Source: an uncultured Draconibacterium sp. (GTDB taxonomy: Bacteria > Bacteroidota > Bacteroidia > Bacteroidales > Prolixibacteraceae). From it: DNA of 64,000 nucleotides. A program made the translations under genes and the position numbers. Positions 1-9,028 of the stretch are shown in pieces. Each line of letters opens with the position of its first letter. Within the stretch, counting starts at the first letter, position 1. The stretch lies in NCBI RefSeq assembly GCF_963677565.1, contig NZ_OY781981.1, positions 4,146,001-4,210,000 on the forward strand, read 5' to 3'. A model generated the notes under the pieces. That model ran no database searches, had not been told where the DNA came from, and was given only the letters and a program-made list of their open reading frames with translations.

Positions 1-2
1 AC

Positions 3-152
3 TCCAACAGCTCGTTTCTGATTACCGGCCTGTTTAATACCGATCTCAGTATAAGCGAAAACAACTGGCACTATCACATCGAAGGAACCATTCCCCTCCC
101 CACAAACATTTATACTTCCACAAAAGGGCTTCGCGCGCCTCCTGTAGTTTAA
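3..152 (+). CDS. C-terminal fragment of an unknown protein
   Basis: An open frame enters from the left edge and ends at a TAA at 150-152, giving the last 49 residues of a protein that starts outside the window. The visible tail contains an NNWHYHIEG stretch and ends in APPVV. I do not recognise the family. It lies on the same strand and immediately upstream of the metal-efflux operon, so it may be a small exported protein of that locus, but this is inference from position only. Confidence 0.5.
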   Translation, partial: SNSSFLITGLFNTDLSISENNWHYHIEGTIPLPTNIYTSTKGLRAPPVV

Positions 153-172
153 TTTTTCCACCCCAACACATC

Positions 173-192
173 TCCGATTCAATTGAATCGGA
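173..192. promoter_or_regulatory. 20-bp perfect palindrome, possible operator
   Basis: TCCGATTCAATTGAATCGGA reads identically on both strands with no spacer. It lies 21 bp after the preceding stop codon and about 130 bp before the metal-efflux adaptor start. No T-run follows, so a terminator is unlikely. A dimeric regulator site controlling the efflux operon is the natural reading, but no regulator gene is visible nearby. Confidence 0.4.
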
Positions 193-230
193 ATACATTC
201 TATTACTTGGAAAATTAAATAGCATTAAAA

Positions 231-290
231 ATGAAACGAGCATGAAAAAATTTTCGCACTTACGCGAATTATTAAAATCATGCGAGTTCC
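231..290 (+). repeat. about 60-bp element, copy 1 (conserved ends)
   Basis: The left end ATGAAACGAGCAT (231-243) and right end ATCATGCGAGTTCC (277-290) recur at 12291-12303 and 12338-12351 with almost the same spacing (46 and 47 bp between left-end and right-end starts), while the middle differs. Left and right ends form an imperfect inverted repeat (GAAACGAGCATGA against TCATGCGAGTTCC). Both copies sit in intergenic DNA just upstream of a small-molecule or metal related gene. Confidence 0.5.
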
Positions 291-325
291 ATCTTATTCC
301 ATAGAAAACAAATAATTTTAATAAG

Positions 326-1870
326 ATGAAATTGAAATATTTATGGGTGGTAACAATCGCTTTTCTGTTGTTTTCGTGCCATCAAAACTCAATCCATAAT
401 AGCGAAGCTGAACATGATCATGAACATGAAGCTGAAGCGACCGAAAGCGAACACGAACACGAGAAAATCCAGTACACCGTTTACAGCAAAGATTTTGAGT
501 TGTTTGCGGAAGCTGATGCCATGATAGCTGGCGAACATGCTGATATCCTGGCACATTTTACTTTTCTCAATAATTTCAAACCACTTGAAGCGGGAAAAAT
601 AACCGCAAAACTTGTCGTAAATGGCAAAACGATAAGCCAAACGCAAAATGAACCGCCTCGCAAAGGTATTTACAACTTCGAACTTGAGCCTACCACGGCG
701 GGTGAAGGCAAATTGTATTTTGAAATTGAAACCGGTGGTGAAGAGTTTGAGGTAATCGTCCCGGATGTAGACGTTTTTGCCAACGACAAAGAACTACACA
801 GCCATCACGATCACGGAGATGAGCCGTCAGCAGTAAATGCTACCGTATTCACAAAAGAACAGTCGTGGAAGATTGATTTTGCCACTGCTTTGCCACAAGT
901 GCAAGTGTTTGGGCCTGCAATAAAAACAGTAGCCAAAATTGAACCTGCACGCGGTGAAGAAGAGATTATCGTTGCAAAAGCTTCGGGATTGGTATGGTTC
1001 TCCAACAACAATTTGGTTGAAGGAAAACAAGTTGCCAATGGCGAAAAAATGTTTACAATTTCTTCCAGTGAAATGGCAGAAAACAACTTTGCCGTTCAAC
1101 TGGCTGAAGCCAAAAGCAATTACGAAACCAGCAAAGCCAATTACGAGCGTAAGTCAGAGCTGGTGAAAGATCGTCTGGTATCGGAACAGGAATTACTGAA
1201 CGCAAAAAATACCTACGAAACAAGCAAAGCTGTTTACGAGAATTTGTCGAAAAACTTCAACGAATCCGGCCAAATAGTAAAAAGCAAAATGAGTGGTTTT
1301 GTAAAACAGATTTTTGTGAGCAATGGGCAGTATGTGGCTGCCGGTCAGCCGCTGATAAGCGTCAGTCAAAACAATAAGTTGTTGCTTACTGCGCAGGTGC
1401 AACAGAAATACCTTTCATTGTTGCCATCGATAAATACAGCCAACGTCACTACCATACACGACAAAAAAACATACACGTTGGATGAGTTAAACGGAAAGAT
1501 CCTTTCTTATGGAAAATCGGCTAGCGATGATTCGTACCTGTTTCCGGTAAGTCTTGAAATTGGAAATCATGCGGGTTTTGCACCGGGAACTTTTGTTGAA
1601 GTATTTCTGAAAACAATGACCAATTCAAAAGCGATTACCGTTCCGAACAGTGCTTTGTTGGAAGAACAAGGGATTTACTATGTTTTCGTTCAGCAAACAC
1701 CCGAAATGTTTGAAAAACGCGAGATAAAAATCGGTGGAAAGGATGGTTTACACACCGAAGTAATTTCCGGATTAACGGCCGATGAGCGAATTGTAACTAT
1801 AGGTGCGACGCAGGTAAAATTGGCGAAATCAACCGGAGCTTTGGATCCGCATGCCGGACATGTTCACTAA
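326..1870 (+). CDS. RND efflux periplasmic adaptor lipoprotein (CusB/CzcB-like)
   Basis: This is the membrane-fusion subunit of a tripartite metal efflux pump; it would bridge the inner-membrane pump and TolC in the periplasm. The N-terminus is a lipoprotein signal ending at FLLFSC, with Cys18 as the likely lipidated residue, followed by a His/Glu/Asp-rich segment (about residues 28-47, HDHEHE and EHEHE patterns) and another His cluster near 157-162 that could bind metal ions. A barrel-sandwich/coiled-coil adaptor core follows (about 190-400), with a long alpha-hairpin region around 250-310. The C-terminus is again His-rich (DPHAGHVH). The gene starts 12 bp before the pump gene. Metal type cannot be read from sequence; copper, silver, zinc or cobalt are all possible. 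Confidence 0.9.
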   Translation: MKLKYLWVVTIAFLLFSCHQNSIHNSEAEHDHEHEAEATESEHEHEKIQYTVYSKDFELFAEADAMIAGEHADILAHFTFLNNFKPLEAGKITAKLVVNGKTISQTQNEPPRKGIYNFELEPTTAGEGKLYFEIETGGEEFEVIVPDVDVFANDKELHSHHDHGDEPSAVNATVFTKEQSWKIDFATALPQVQVFGPAIKTVAKIEPARGEEEIIVAKASGLVWFSNNNLVEGKQVANGEKMFTISSSEMAENNFAVQLAEAKSNYETSKANYERKSELVKDRLVSEQELLNAKNTYETSKAVYENLSKNFNESGQIVKSKMSGFVKQIFVSNGQYVAAGQPLISVSQNNKLLLTAQVQQKYLSLLPSINTANVTTIHDKKTYTLDELNGKILSYGKSASDDSYLFPVSLEIGNHAGFAPGTFVEVFLKTMTNSKAITVPNSALLEEQGIYYVFVQQTPEMFEKREIKIGGKDGLHTEVISGLTADERIVTIGATQVKLAKSTGALDPHAGHVH

Positions 1871-1882
1871 AAGACAATCACT

Positions 1883-4800
1883 ATGATTAACAATATTATA
1901 AAGTTCTCGCTGAACAATAAATACCTGATTATTTTGTGCTCGGTGGTTCTGGTGGTGTTCGGCGTATACACGGCAAAAAACATGGATATTGATGTGTTTC
2001 CCGACCTTACGGCGCCTACCGTAATTGTAATGACTGATGCACACGGAATGGCTCCCGAAGAGGTTGAGCGACTGGTTACCTACCCCATTGAAACAGCAGT
2101 AAACGGAGCAATGGGTGTTCGTCGCGTGCGTTCATCTTCAGGACTCGGCTTTTCATTTGTATGGGTCGATTTCGATTGGGGCACCGACGTTTACAAAGCA
2201 CGCCAGGTAGTGAGTGAAAAACTAATTACCGTGCAGGAAGCCATGCCCGAGAATGTAGGTGAACCAATTCTGGCGCCACAATCGAGCGTTATGGGTGAAA
2301 TATTTTTCATGAGCCTTCAAGCCGATTCTACCGACCTGATGACATTACGTTCAATCGCCGAATGGGATATCCAGCCCGTGATTTTGGCAACAGGCGGAGT
2401 TTCACAGGTAACTATTATTGGTGGCGACTACAAACAGTACCAGGTGCTGGCCGATCCGCTTAAAATGAATTTTTACAGTGTTTCCATCAACGAGCTGGCC
2501 GATGCCTGCCGCGAAATGAGCCAGAATTCAACAGGTAAAATCGTGCGCGAGCATGGCAACGAATATGTTGTGCGCGGAGTGGCCCGTACCTCAAATCCCG
2601 AAGAACTGGGAAATACTTTTGTAAAAACAATAAACGGGAAACCGATTCGGATAAACGATGTTGCCGAAGTAAAAATTGGCAGCGCCGTTAAAATGGGCTA
2701 CGCTTCGCACAATGCTAAAAAGTCGATTATTATTTCGGTTTCGAAACAACCCAATACCAATACACTGGACGTTACCGAAAACATCGAGCAAAAGCTGGAA
2801 GCAATGAAAGCTATGCTACCACCCGATGTAACGATAAATACTAAAATTTTCCGTCAGGCGGATTTTATCGAAACCTCAGTTAACAACGTACAACGCGCAC
2901 TATTGGAAGGTGCAGTATTGGTTATCGTTATCCTGTTTTTGTTCTTGGGAAGTTTCAGAACAACAGTGATTTCACTGCTTGCTATTCCGCTTTCTTTACT
3001 CGGGTCGGTAATTGTACTGAACCTGCTTGGGCTTAACATCAACACCATGAGTTTGGGAGGAATGACGATTGCCATCGGTTCATTGGTTGACGATGCCATT
3101 ATCGATGTGGAGAACGTATACAAACGTCTCCGGCAGAATTTCCTGTTACCAAAAAACAAACGGCAAAGTTCTTTCATTGTGGTTTACGAGGCATCAAAAG
3201 AAATCAGGGCTTCTATTTTGAATGCAACTTTAATTATTATTGTTGCTTTTATGCCGCTCTTTTTCCTTTCGGGAATGGAAGGCCGCATGCTAAAACCACT
3301 CGGAATTGCTTACATCGTTTCCTTGTTTATGTCGCTTATTGTTGCCATGACATTAACGCCACTACTTTCGAAAATGATGTTGTCGGGCGACAACTATTTA
3401 TCACGGAAATCAAAAGAAAGCTGGCTGGCACGAAATCTCACTGTTGGTTACGAACGTTCGTTGATTTGGGTGCTCAACCACAAAAAAATAGTGATATTCC
3501 CGATTCTTGGTTTGTTTGTGGTTTCATTGTTTATTTTCTCGGGTTTTGGGCGCAGTTTCTTACCCGAATTTAACGAAGGAGCCTTAACATTATCGGTTAT
3601 TACACAACCAGGTACATCTCTGGAAGAAAGCGACAAACTGGGTACACTCGTTGAAACCGAAATGCTATCTATTCCTGAAGTTAGCAGCACTGCCCGACGA
3701 ACCGGACGTGGCGAACTGGACACGCACTCGCAAAGTACCAATAGCGCCGAAATTGACGTGAATTTTGCACTCGACAACCGCGAACTTGAGACATTTTTAC
3801 AAGATGTTCGGAGCAAACTTTTGGGAATTCCGGGAATTGCATTTACCGTTGGGCAACCTTTGGGGCATCGCATCGACCACATGCTTTCGGGAACCCGCGC
3901 CAATATTGCCATTAAATTGTTTGGCTCCGATTTAAACCGCATGTTCCAAATGGGTAATGATATTAAAGCACACATTGTTGATATCAATGGTCTGGTAGAC
4001 GTGAACGTTGAACAGCAGGTTGAAATTCCACAGATTCAGATCCGCCCAAATCGCGACATGCTGGCCTTCTACGGCATTCCTATTCACGAATTCAACGAGT
4101 TTGTGGATATAGCACTTGGCGGAGAAAAAATGGCTGACATTTACGAAGGGCAACAAACATACGATTTGCTGCTTCGTTACAAAACCGAGTACACCGACCA
4201 GATGGAAGGCATAAAAAATGCACTGATCGATACTTACGATGGGAAAAAAGTACCACTTAACCAGGTAGCAGAAATTGTTTCGGCCAGCGGACCAAATTCC
4301 ATCAGTCGCGAAAATGTAAAACGTAAACTGGTAATTTCCGCCAACGTTGCAGGTCGCGATTTGCACGGTGTAGTGGAAGAGATCAAACAAAGTGTAAACG
4401 AAAATATTGACTTACCGGAAGGTTATCGTGTTGAATATGGCGGACAGTTTGAAAGTGAGGAAAAAGCTTCGCGTATGTTGCTGCTCACTTCTATTGCCGC
4501 ACTTTTTGTCATCTTCCTGCTTTTATTCCAGGAATTCAAAAACTTTAAATTGGCAGGGATTATTTTATTGAATTTGCCACTGGCACTGATCGGTGGAATT
4601 TTTGCCATCATGCTTACTTCCGGAATGCTGAGTATTCCTGCAATTATTGGTTTTATCACACTTTTTGGTATCGCTACACGAAACGGGATTCTTTTGGTAT
4701 CGCGTTATCAAAGTCTGGAACAAGAGGGCGAAAAGCTTTACGAAACGCTGGTACACGGCTCGAAAGACCGTTTATTACCCATTTTAATGACGGCACTAAC

Positions 4801-4984
4801 AGCCGCATTGGCACTGATTCCTCTGGCAATGAATGGCGACTTACCGGGTAACGAAATCCAAAGCCCGATGGCACAGGTAATTTTAGGAGGTTTGCTCACA
4901 TCAACCATTCTGAATATTTATGTAGTGCCCATCGTTTACTATGCGTTAAGCAAAAATGGAAACATGAAAAAGGATGCGAAATGA
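1883..4984 (+). CDS. heavy-metal RND efflux pump, CusA/CzcA family
   Basis: This inner-membrane proton-driven pump exports metal ions as a trimer together with the adaptor and TolC partners flanking it. At 1033 residues it has the normal length, with TM1 at about 10-28, two large periplasmic loops and the second group of membrane helices from about 850. The signature in TM4 reads AIGSLVDDAIIDVEN near residues 396-410, carrying the acidic relay residues. This DD-containing form differs from the classic CusA (VDAAIVMIEN) and CzcA (VDGAVVIVEN) versions as I remember them, so substrate assignment is open. The stop codon overlaps the start of the next gene in an ATGA junction, implying translational coupling. 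Confidence 0.92.
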   Translation: MINNIIKFSLNNKYLIILCSVVLVVFGVYTAKNMDIDVFPDLTAPTVIVMTDAHGMAPEEVERLVTYPIETAVNGAMGVRRVRSSSGLGFSFVWVDFDWGTDVYKARQVVSEKLITVQEAMPENVGEPILAPQSSVMGEIFFMSLQADSTDLMTLRSIAEWDIQPVILATGGVSQVTIIGGDYKQYQVLADPLKMNFYSVSINELADACREMSQNSTGKIVREHGNEYVVRGVARTSNPEELGNTFVKTINGKPIRINDVAEVKIGSAVKMGYASHNAKKSIIISVSKQPNTNTLDVTENIEQKLEAMKAMLPPDVTINTKIFRQADFIETSVNNVQRALLEGAVLVIVILFLFLGSFRTTVISLLAIPLSLLGSVIVLNLLGLNINTMSLGGMTIAIGSLVDDAIIDVENVYKRLRQNFLLPKNKRQSSFIVVYEASKEIRASILNATLIIIVAFMPLFFLSGMEGRMLKPLGIAYIVSLFMSLIVAMTLTPLLSKMMLSGDNYLSRKSKESWLARNLTVGYERSLIWVLNHKKIVIFPILGLFVVSLFIFSGFGRSFLPEFNEGALTLSVITQPGTSLEESDKLGTLVETEMLSIPEVSSTARRTGRGELDTHSQSTNSAEIDVNFALDNRELETFLQDVRSKLLGIPGIAFTVGQPLGHRIDHMLSGTRANIAIKLFGSDLNRMFQMGNDIKAHIVDINGLVDVNVEQQVEIPQIQIRPNRDMLAFYGIPIHEFNEFVDIALGGEKMADIYEGQQTYDLLLRYKTEYTDQMEGIKNALIDTYDGKKVPLNQVAEIVSASGPNSISRENVKRKLVISANVAGRDLHGVVEEIKQSVNENIDLPEGYRVEYGGQFESEEKASRMLLLTSIAALFVIFLLLFQEFKNFKLAGIILLNLPLALIGGIFAIMLTSGMLSIPAIIGFITLFGIATRNGILLVSRYQSLEQEGEKLYETLVHGSKDRLLPILMTALTAALALIPLAMNGDLPGNEIQSPMAQVILGGLLTSTILNIYVVPIVYYALSKNGNMKKDAK

Positions 4985-6159
4985 AACAATTAATATTCAC
5001 AATTATATCAATTCTGGCATTAAATCAATTGTTATCGGCGCAAAATAGCATCGAAACATTGCTGACTGAGATTGAACAGAACAACACCACCCTTTCGGCA
5101 ATCAGAAAGACTGTTGACGCAGAAAAAATGGGCAATAAAACAGGTATTCAACTGCAAAACCCTGAAGTGGAATTTCATTATTTGTGGGGCGATCCATCAG
5201 CTATTGGCAACCGCACGGATATCAGCGTTCAGCAGTCGTTTGATTTTCCATCGGCTTATGCCTACCGCAACCAGATTGCGGACATGAAAAATGAGCAGGC
5301 TGAACTGGAGTACAAAAAGCAAAAAATGGATATTTTCCTTCAGGTGCGACTGATTTGTGCAGAACTCACCTATCAGAATGCGCTGCAGGCGGAATACCAA
5401 AAACGACAGGAAAATGCCAGCCAGATCGCAAAGTCGGTTGAAACAAAGCTCAATGCAGGCGAAGCCAATATTCTGGATAGAAACAAAGCAAAGGTGACGC
5501 TTTTGAGCACGGAAGCTGAACTTCGCCACATTGAAATTCAGCGACAAACACTACTGCAACAGTTGGCAACATTAAACGGTGGAAATGCTGTTGATTTTAG
5601 CACAACAACTTTTCAAACTGTTCCTATCGATAATGATTTTGAGCAGTGGGTAGCACAAGCTGCGGTGAATAATCCAGTGCTGGCCTGGTTAGAACAGGAA
5701 ATTGCAATTTCTGACAAAAATACACAATTGCAGAAAGCGCAAAGTCTGCCCAAACTAAATGCAGGTTATATGAGCGAAAAAGTAGTTGGAGAACATTTTC
5801 AGGGTGTTTCGGTGGGCGTTTCAATACCATTGTTTGAGAATAAAAACACGGTGAAATATGCGCAGTTAAAACATGAAGCGGCGCAACATCGTGAGACGGA
5901 TGCAAAGCTGCGTTTTTACAACGAGATGAAAACGTTACATGCCAAAACCATCGCAATACAGCAAAACATTGCACAGTTTCGGGAGCAGTTATCGTTGCAA
6001 AACGATCTTGACTTGTTGCGTAAAGCGCTGGATAAAGGCTCAATTTCGTTAACCGAGTATCTATTTGAGCTGACTGTGTATTACAACAGCCTCGAGAAAT
6101 TGCTCGATATGGAAAAAGAATTTAGTATTACCAAAGCACAATTGCTGATATACAGCTAA
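4981..6159 (+). CDS. TolC-family outer membrane efflux protein (metal RND operon)
   Basis: This is the outer-membrane channel of the first RND operon. It has 392 residues with a Sec signal peptide ending near LLSAQ (about residue 21), followed by the two long alpha-helical repeats with Ala/Glu/Gln-rich heptads typical of OEP proteins. It begins inside the pump gene stop codon (ATGA), making it the third gene of an adaptor-pump-channel operon. A strong hairpin follows 26 bp after the stop, supporting the end of the operon here. It is closer to short CzcC-like channels than to full-length TolC. Confidence 0.88.
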   Translation: MKQLIFTIISILALNQLLSAQNSIETLLTEIEQNNTTLSAIRKTVDAEKMGNKTGIQLQNPEVEFHYLWGDPSAIGNRTDISVQQSFDFPSAYAYRNQIADMKNEQAELEYKKQKMDIFLQVRLICAELTYQNALQAEYQKRQENASQIAKSVETKLNAGEANILDRNKAKVTLLSTEAELRHIEIQRQTLLQQLATLNGGNAVDFSTTTFQTVPIDNDFEQWVAQAAVNNPVLAWLEQEIAISDKNTQLQKAQSLPKLNAGYMSEKVVGEHFQGVSVGVSIPLFENKNTVKYAQLKHEAAQHRETDAKLRFYNEMKTLHAKTIAIQQNIAQFREQLSLQNDLDLLRKALDKGSISLTEYLFELTVYYNSLEKLLDMEKEFSITKAQLLIYS

Positions 6160-6185
6160 ACATAGCGTCAATATACTTTTTTATA

Positions 6186-6217
6186 AGGATGTCATCTCTG
6201 TAAAAAGATGACATCCT
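6186..6217 (+). terminator. hairpin terminator after the metal RND operon
   Basis: AGGATGTCATCT (6186-6197) pairs perfectly over 12 bp with AGATGACATCCT (6206-6217) across an 8-nt loop. The downstream T-run is short (ATTTCC), so efficiency is uncertain, but position immediately after the last gene of the operon fits termination. Confidence 0.6.
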
Positions 6218-6219
6218 AT

Positions 6220-6244
6220 TTCCAATTCTGTACACAAATTGGAA
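6220..6244. promoter_or_regulatory. inverted repeat, possible operator
   Basis: TTCCAATT (6220-6227) and AATTGGAA (6237-6244) are perfect inverted halves separated by 9 bp, in the 419-bp gap between the two RND operons. It could be a second small hairpin or a regulator site; there is no direct support for either. Confidence 0.25.
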
Positions 6245-6503
6245 CTTCTCTCCTACTTCTACACCCTTACAAATTCCAACCAATTCCAGTTAACATTGAA
6301 ATAATGTTCACAATTGCTATGTAACTCAACCCCTAAATCATTTTTATCGCTTCATAGAATTAATTTATCAATTCACAGTAACTATAAGAATCATAATACG
6401 TTACTACACTTAGTTTTTACATAAATATTGGAATGCTAATAGTCGCACAAATCAACAACCTAAAGTCGTAATAGATTTCAAAAATGAGTCATCAATTATT
6501 TAT

Positions 6504-6546
6504 ATATCTATTTATATAGATATTTAGATTCTATAACATATATTTG
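6504..6546 (+). promoter_or_regulatory. promoter with overlapping inverted repeat for second RND operon
   Basis: TATATTTG at 6539-6546 fits the Bacteroidota -7 box TAnnTTTG, 33 bp before the tolC-like ATG. Just upstream, ATATCTA (6504-6510) and TAGATAT (6517-6523) form an inverted repeat over 20 bp where a repressor would block the -33 region. No clear TTTG -33 box is visible. The rest of the gap (6245-6500) is AT-rich and shows nothing I can name. Confidence 0.4.
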
Positions 6547-6578
6547 CGTCGAAAAAAGAATCAAAAACGATTACAAAT

Positions 6579-7910
6579 ATGTCAACACAAAAATTCAATT
6601 ACCTACTATTATTGCTGTTATTAACGCCGGCAATATTAATAGCACAACCAAGACCATTAAGTTTGAGCGAGGCCCTTACCCTTGCCGAAGAAAACAACCT
6701 TAATGTAAAAAGTGCCGAAGCCCGTGTGGAAGCCGCACGTGCCCGTTACCGAATGACAAACTCTGTTTTTTTACCGGGAGTTGAAGCGAGTCACACTGGA
6801 ATGTCAACCAACGACCCGTTAAATTCCTTTGGTTTTAAACTAAAACAGGAGATTGTTACACAAGAAGATTTTAATCCTGATCTGTTAAATGATCCGGGGA
6901 GTATCGAGAATTTCCAAACAAAAATCGAGTTGCAGCAACCATTGCTGAACCTTGATGGAATTTACGCCCGCAAGGCAGCCAAAAATCAATTGGATGCAAT
7001 GTCGTTTCAGAATAACAGGGTTAAACTCAATATTAAATACGAAGTGAAGAAAGCTTACTACATGTTAGAGCTGGCCGAGTCATCGGTTGAGGTTTTAGAA
7101 AAATCAGTAGCTGTAGCAGAAGAAGCTTTACGATTAACAAAAAACAATGCCGAGCAGGGATTTGCAAAAGAAGCTGATGTACTGGAAGCCTCTGTTCGTG
7201 TTGAAGAACGAAAAAACCAATTATTGGAAGCGCAAAACCAACGACAAACAGCCAACGACTTTTTGGCTTACTTGTTAGGCATGGAATTCAGCGAAATTAT
7301 AGAAACTACTGATTCACTTATCCAACCGCCAATGCAGGTTATTATCGACCGGAATTCAGTAAATCTTGAAAGCCGTTCGGATATGCTGGCTTATCAAAAA
7401 CAAATTGAAGCCGGTGAAAATATGGTTAAATCGAATAAGATGAAATTTGTTCCCCGTCTGAATGCTTTCGGAGCATTTGAATGGAATGATGAATCGTTGT
7501 TTGGAACTTCAGCTAATAATTACATGGTTGGAGCTTCATTAAGTTGGAGTTTATTCAGTGGTTACAAAAATGCAGGTGCCATTCAACATGCTACCGCACA
7601 ATTAGATGAAGCACGAATTAACTACGAAGATTACCTGTCACAGAGCCAGATAGAGATCAATCGTGCAACACGGAAAATGGAACTGAATTATAACCGTATC
7701 CAATCGAGCAAACTTGCGAAAGATCAAGCTCAGGAGTCTTTGCGTATCCGGACAAACCGTTTTGAACAAGGACTGGAAAAAACTGCCGACTTGCTGATGT
7801 CAGAAGCCCTCACTTCGCAAAAAGAATTAGAATACATTCAATCAATTTATAATTACAAGCAAGCCATATTTGAAATGGAATTGCTTATCGAACAAGATAT
7901 TAACGAATAA
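6579..7910 (+). CDS. TolC-family outer membrane efflux protein (second RND operon)
   Basis: Outer-membrane channel of the second tripartite efflux system. It has 443 residues, a signal peptide ending near ILIAQP (about 22), and two OEP repeats (about 25-215 and 235-440) rich in Ala, Glu and Asn with coiled-coil heptads. In contrast to the first operon, the channel gene comes first here, followed 14 bp later by the adaptor. The order tolC-adaptor-pump is common in Bacteroidota. Substrate is unknown. Confidence 0.9.
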   Translation: MSTQKFNYLLLLLLLTPAILIAQPRPLSLSEALTLAEENNLNVKSAEARVEAARARYRMTNSVFLPGVEASHTGMSTNDPLNSFGFKLKQEIVTQEDFNPDLLNDPGSIENFQTKIELQQPLLNLDGIYARKAAKNQLDAMSFQNNRVKLNIKYEVKKAYYMLELAESSVEVLEKSVAVAEEALRLTKNNAEQGFAKEADVLEASVRVEERKNQLLEAQNQRQTANDFLAYLLGMEFSEIIETTDSLIQPPMQVIIDRNSVNLESRSDMLAYQKQIEAGENMVKSNKMKFVPRLNAFGAFEWNDESLFGTSANNYMVGASLSWSLFSGYKNAGAIQHATAQLDEARINYEDYLSQSQIEINRATRKMELNYNRIQSSKLAKDQAQESLRIRTNRFEQGLEKTADLLMSEALTSQKELEYIQSIYNYKQAIFEMELLIEQDINE

Positions 7911-7924
7911 ACGCCATATTTAAA

Positions 7925-9016
7925 ATGAAAACACTCGTACAAAAATCAGTACTCATAATTGCAATTTCAATATTATCTGTAATTGCAATCTCATGTGGTA
8001 ACAAAGAGAAAGAACACGCCACGGTATCACAAGAAAAAGTAGCGGCACAAACTGCTGTTGCAAAATTGGCTGATTACCCGGTAGTACATAGTTTTTCGGG
8101 CAAATTAGAGGCCGACAAACAAAGTAATTTAAGTACCCGAATTATGGGGCAGATTCAGCGTATTTACGTTAAACCCGGTCAGAAAGTAAACCAGGGCGAC
8201 CTGTTGATCCAGATCAGAAACCAGGATATTCTGGCTAAAAAAGCACAGGTTGAAGCAAGCAAAGTTGAAGCAACTACCGCTTTTGAGAGTGCTGAAAAAG
8301 ACCTGAAACGTTACGAAGTACTTTACACACAAAATAGTGTATCGGACAAAGAAATGGACGACATGCGTACCCGTTATGACATGGCTAAAGCACGTTTGGC
8401 TGCCGTTGAGCAAATGGAAAACGAGGTGGAAGAAAACATGCGTTATGCATCTATTCGTGCACCATACAGCGGAGTTATTACAACCAAATTTGTACAGGAA
8501 GGCGACATGGCCAATCCGGGAATGCCTTTGTTAAGTATGGAAAGCCCGTCGCAGTGGAAAGTTATTGCACGTATTCCTGAATCCGACATCGCAAAAGTTC
8601 AATTGAACGATGCAGTTAAAGTAAAATTCACTGCAGCAAATGCTGAATTGGAAGGAAAAATTATAGAGATAAATCCATCAACAACAAATACCGGCAACCA
8701 ATACATGGCAAAGGTTTTGGTTACTGTTCCTGAAAACTGTACTGTTAAATTATACAGTGGAATGTATGCCGGGGTATTGTTCGAATACGGAACACAAAAA
8801 CGTATCCTCGTTTCAGAATCAGCCCTGATCCACCGTGGTCAGCTGGTTGGAATTTATGCTGTTGGTCAAACGGGAAATGCCCTGCTGCGCTGGGTTAAAA
8901 CCGGTAAAACATTTGGCGACAAAGTTGAGATCATATCCGGTTTATCGGATGGAGAACAATATGTTGTGAAGTCTGACAGCAAACTTTTTGACGGAGCACT
9001 AATTGCTAACAACTAA
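7925..9016 (+). CDS. RND efflux periplasmic adaptor lipoprotein (second operon)
   Basis: Membrane-fusion protein of the HlyD/AcrA type, 363 residues. The N-terminal hydrophobic stretch ends in AISC (Cys24), a lipobox, so it is probably anchored in the inner membrane by lipid. The lipoyl-type half motif with VKPGQKVNQGDLL (about 80-92) is followed by an alpha hairpin (about 100-170) and the return strand with IRAPYSGVI (about 177-185), which is characteristic of the family. It lacks the His-rich segments of the first operon's adaptor, suggesting an organic rather than metal substrate. The gene is 12 bp before the pump gene. Confidence 0.9.
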   Translation: MKTLVQKSVLIIAISILSVIAISCGNKEKEHATVSQEKVAAQTAVAKLADYPVVHSFSGKLEADKQSNLSTRIMGQIQRIYVKPGQKVNQGDLLIQIRNQDILAKKAQVEASKVEATTAFESAEKDLKRYEVLYTQNSVSDKEMDDMRTRYDMAKARLAAVEQMENEVEENMRYASIRAPYSGVITTKFVQEGDMANPGMPLLSMESPSQWKVIARIPESDIAKVQLNDAVKVKFTAANAELEGKIIEINPSTTNTGNQYMAKVLVTVPENCTVKLYSGMYAGVLFEYGTQKRILVSESALIHRGQLVGIYAVGQTGNALLRWVKTGKTFGDKVEIISGLSDGEQYVVKSDSKLFDGALIANN

Positions 9017-9028
9017 GAGAAAAGAAAA

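Noticed and set aside
3448..3987. 179-codon minus-strand frame
   Set aside because: Antisense shadow of the CusA-like pump gene, with low-complexity Ser-rich translation.
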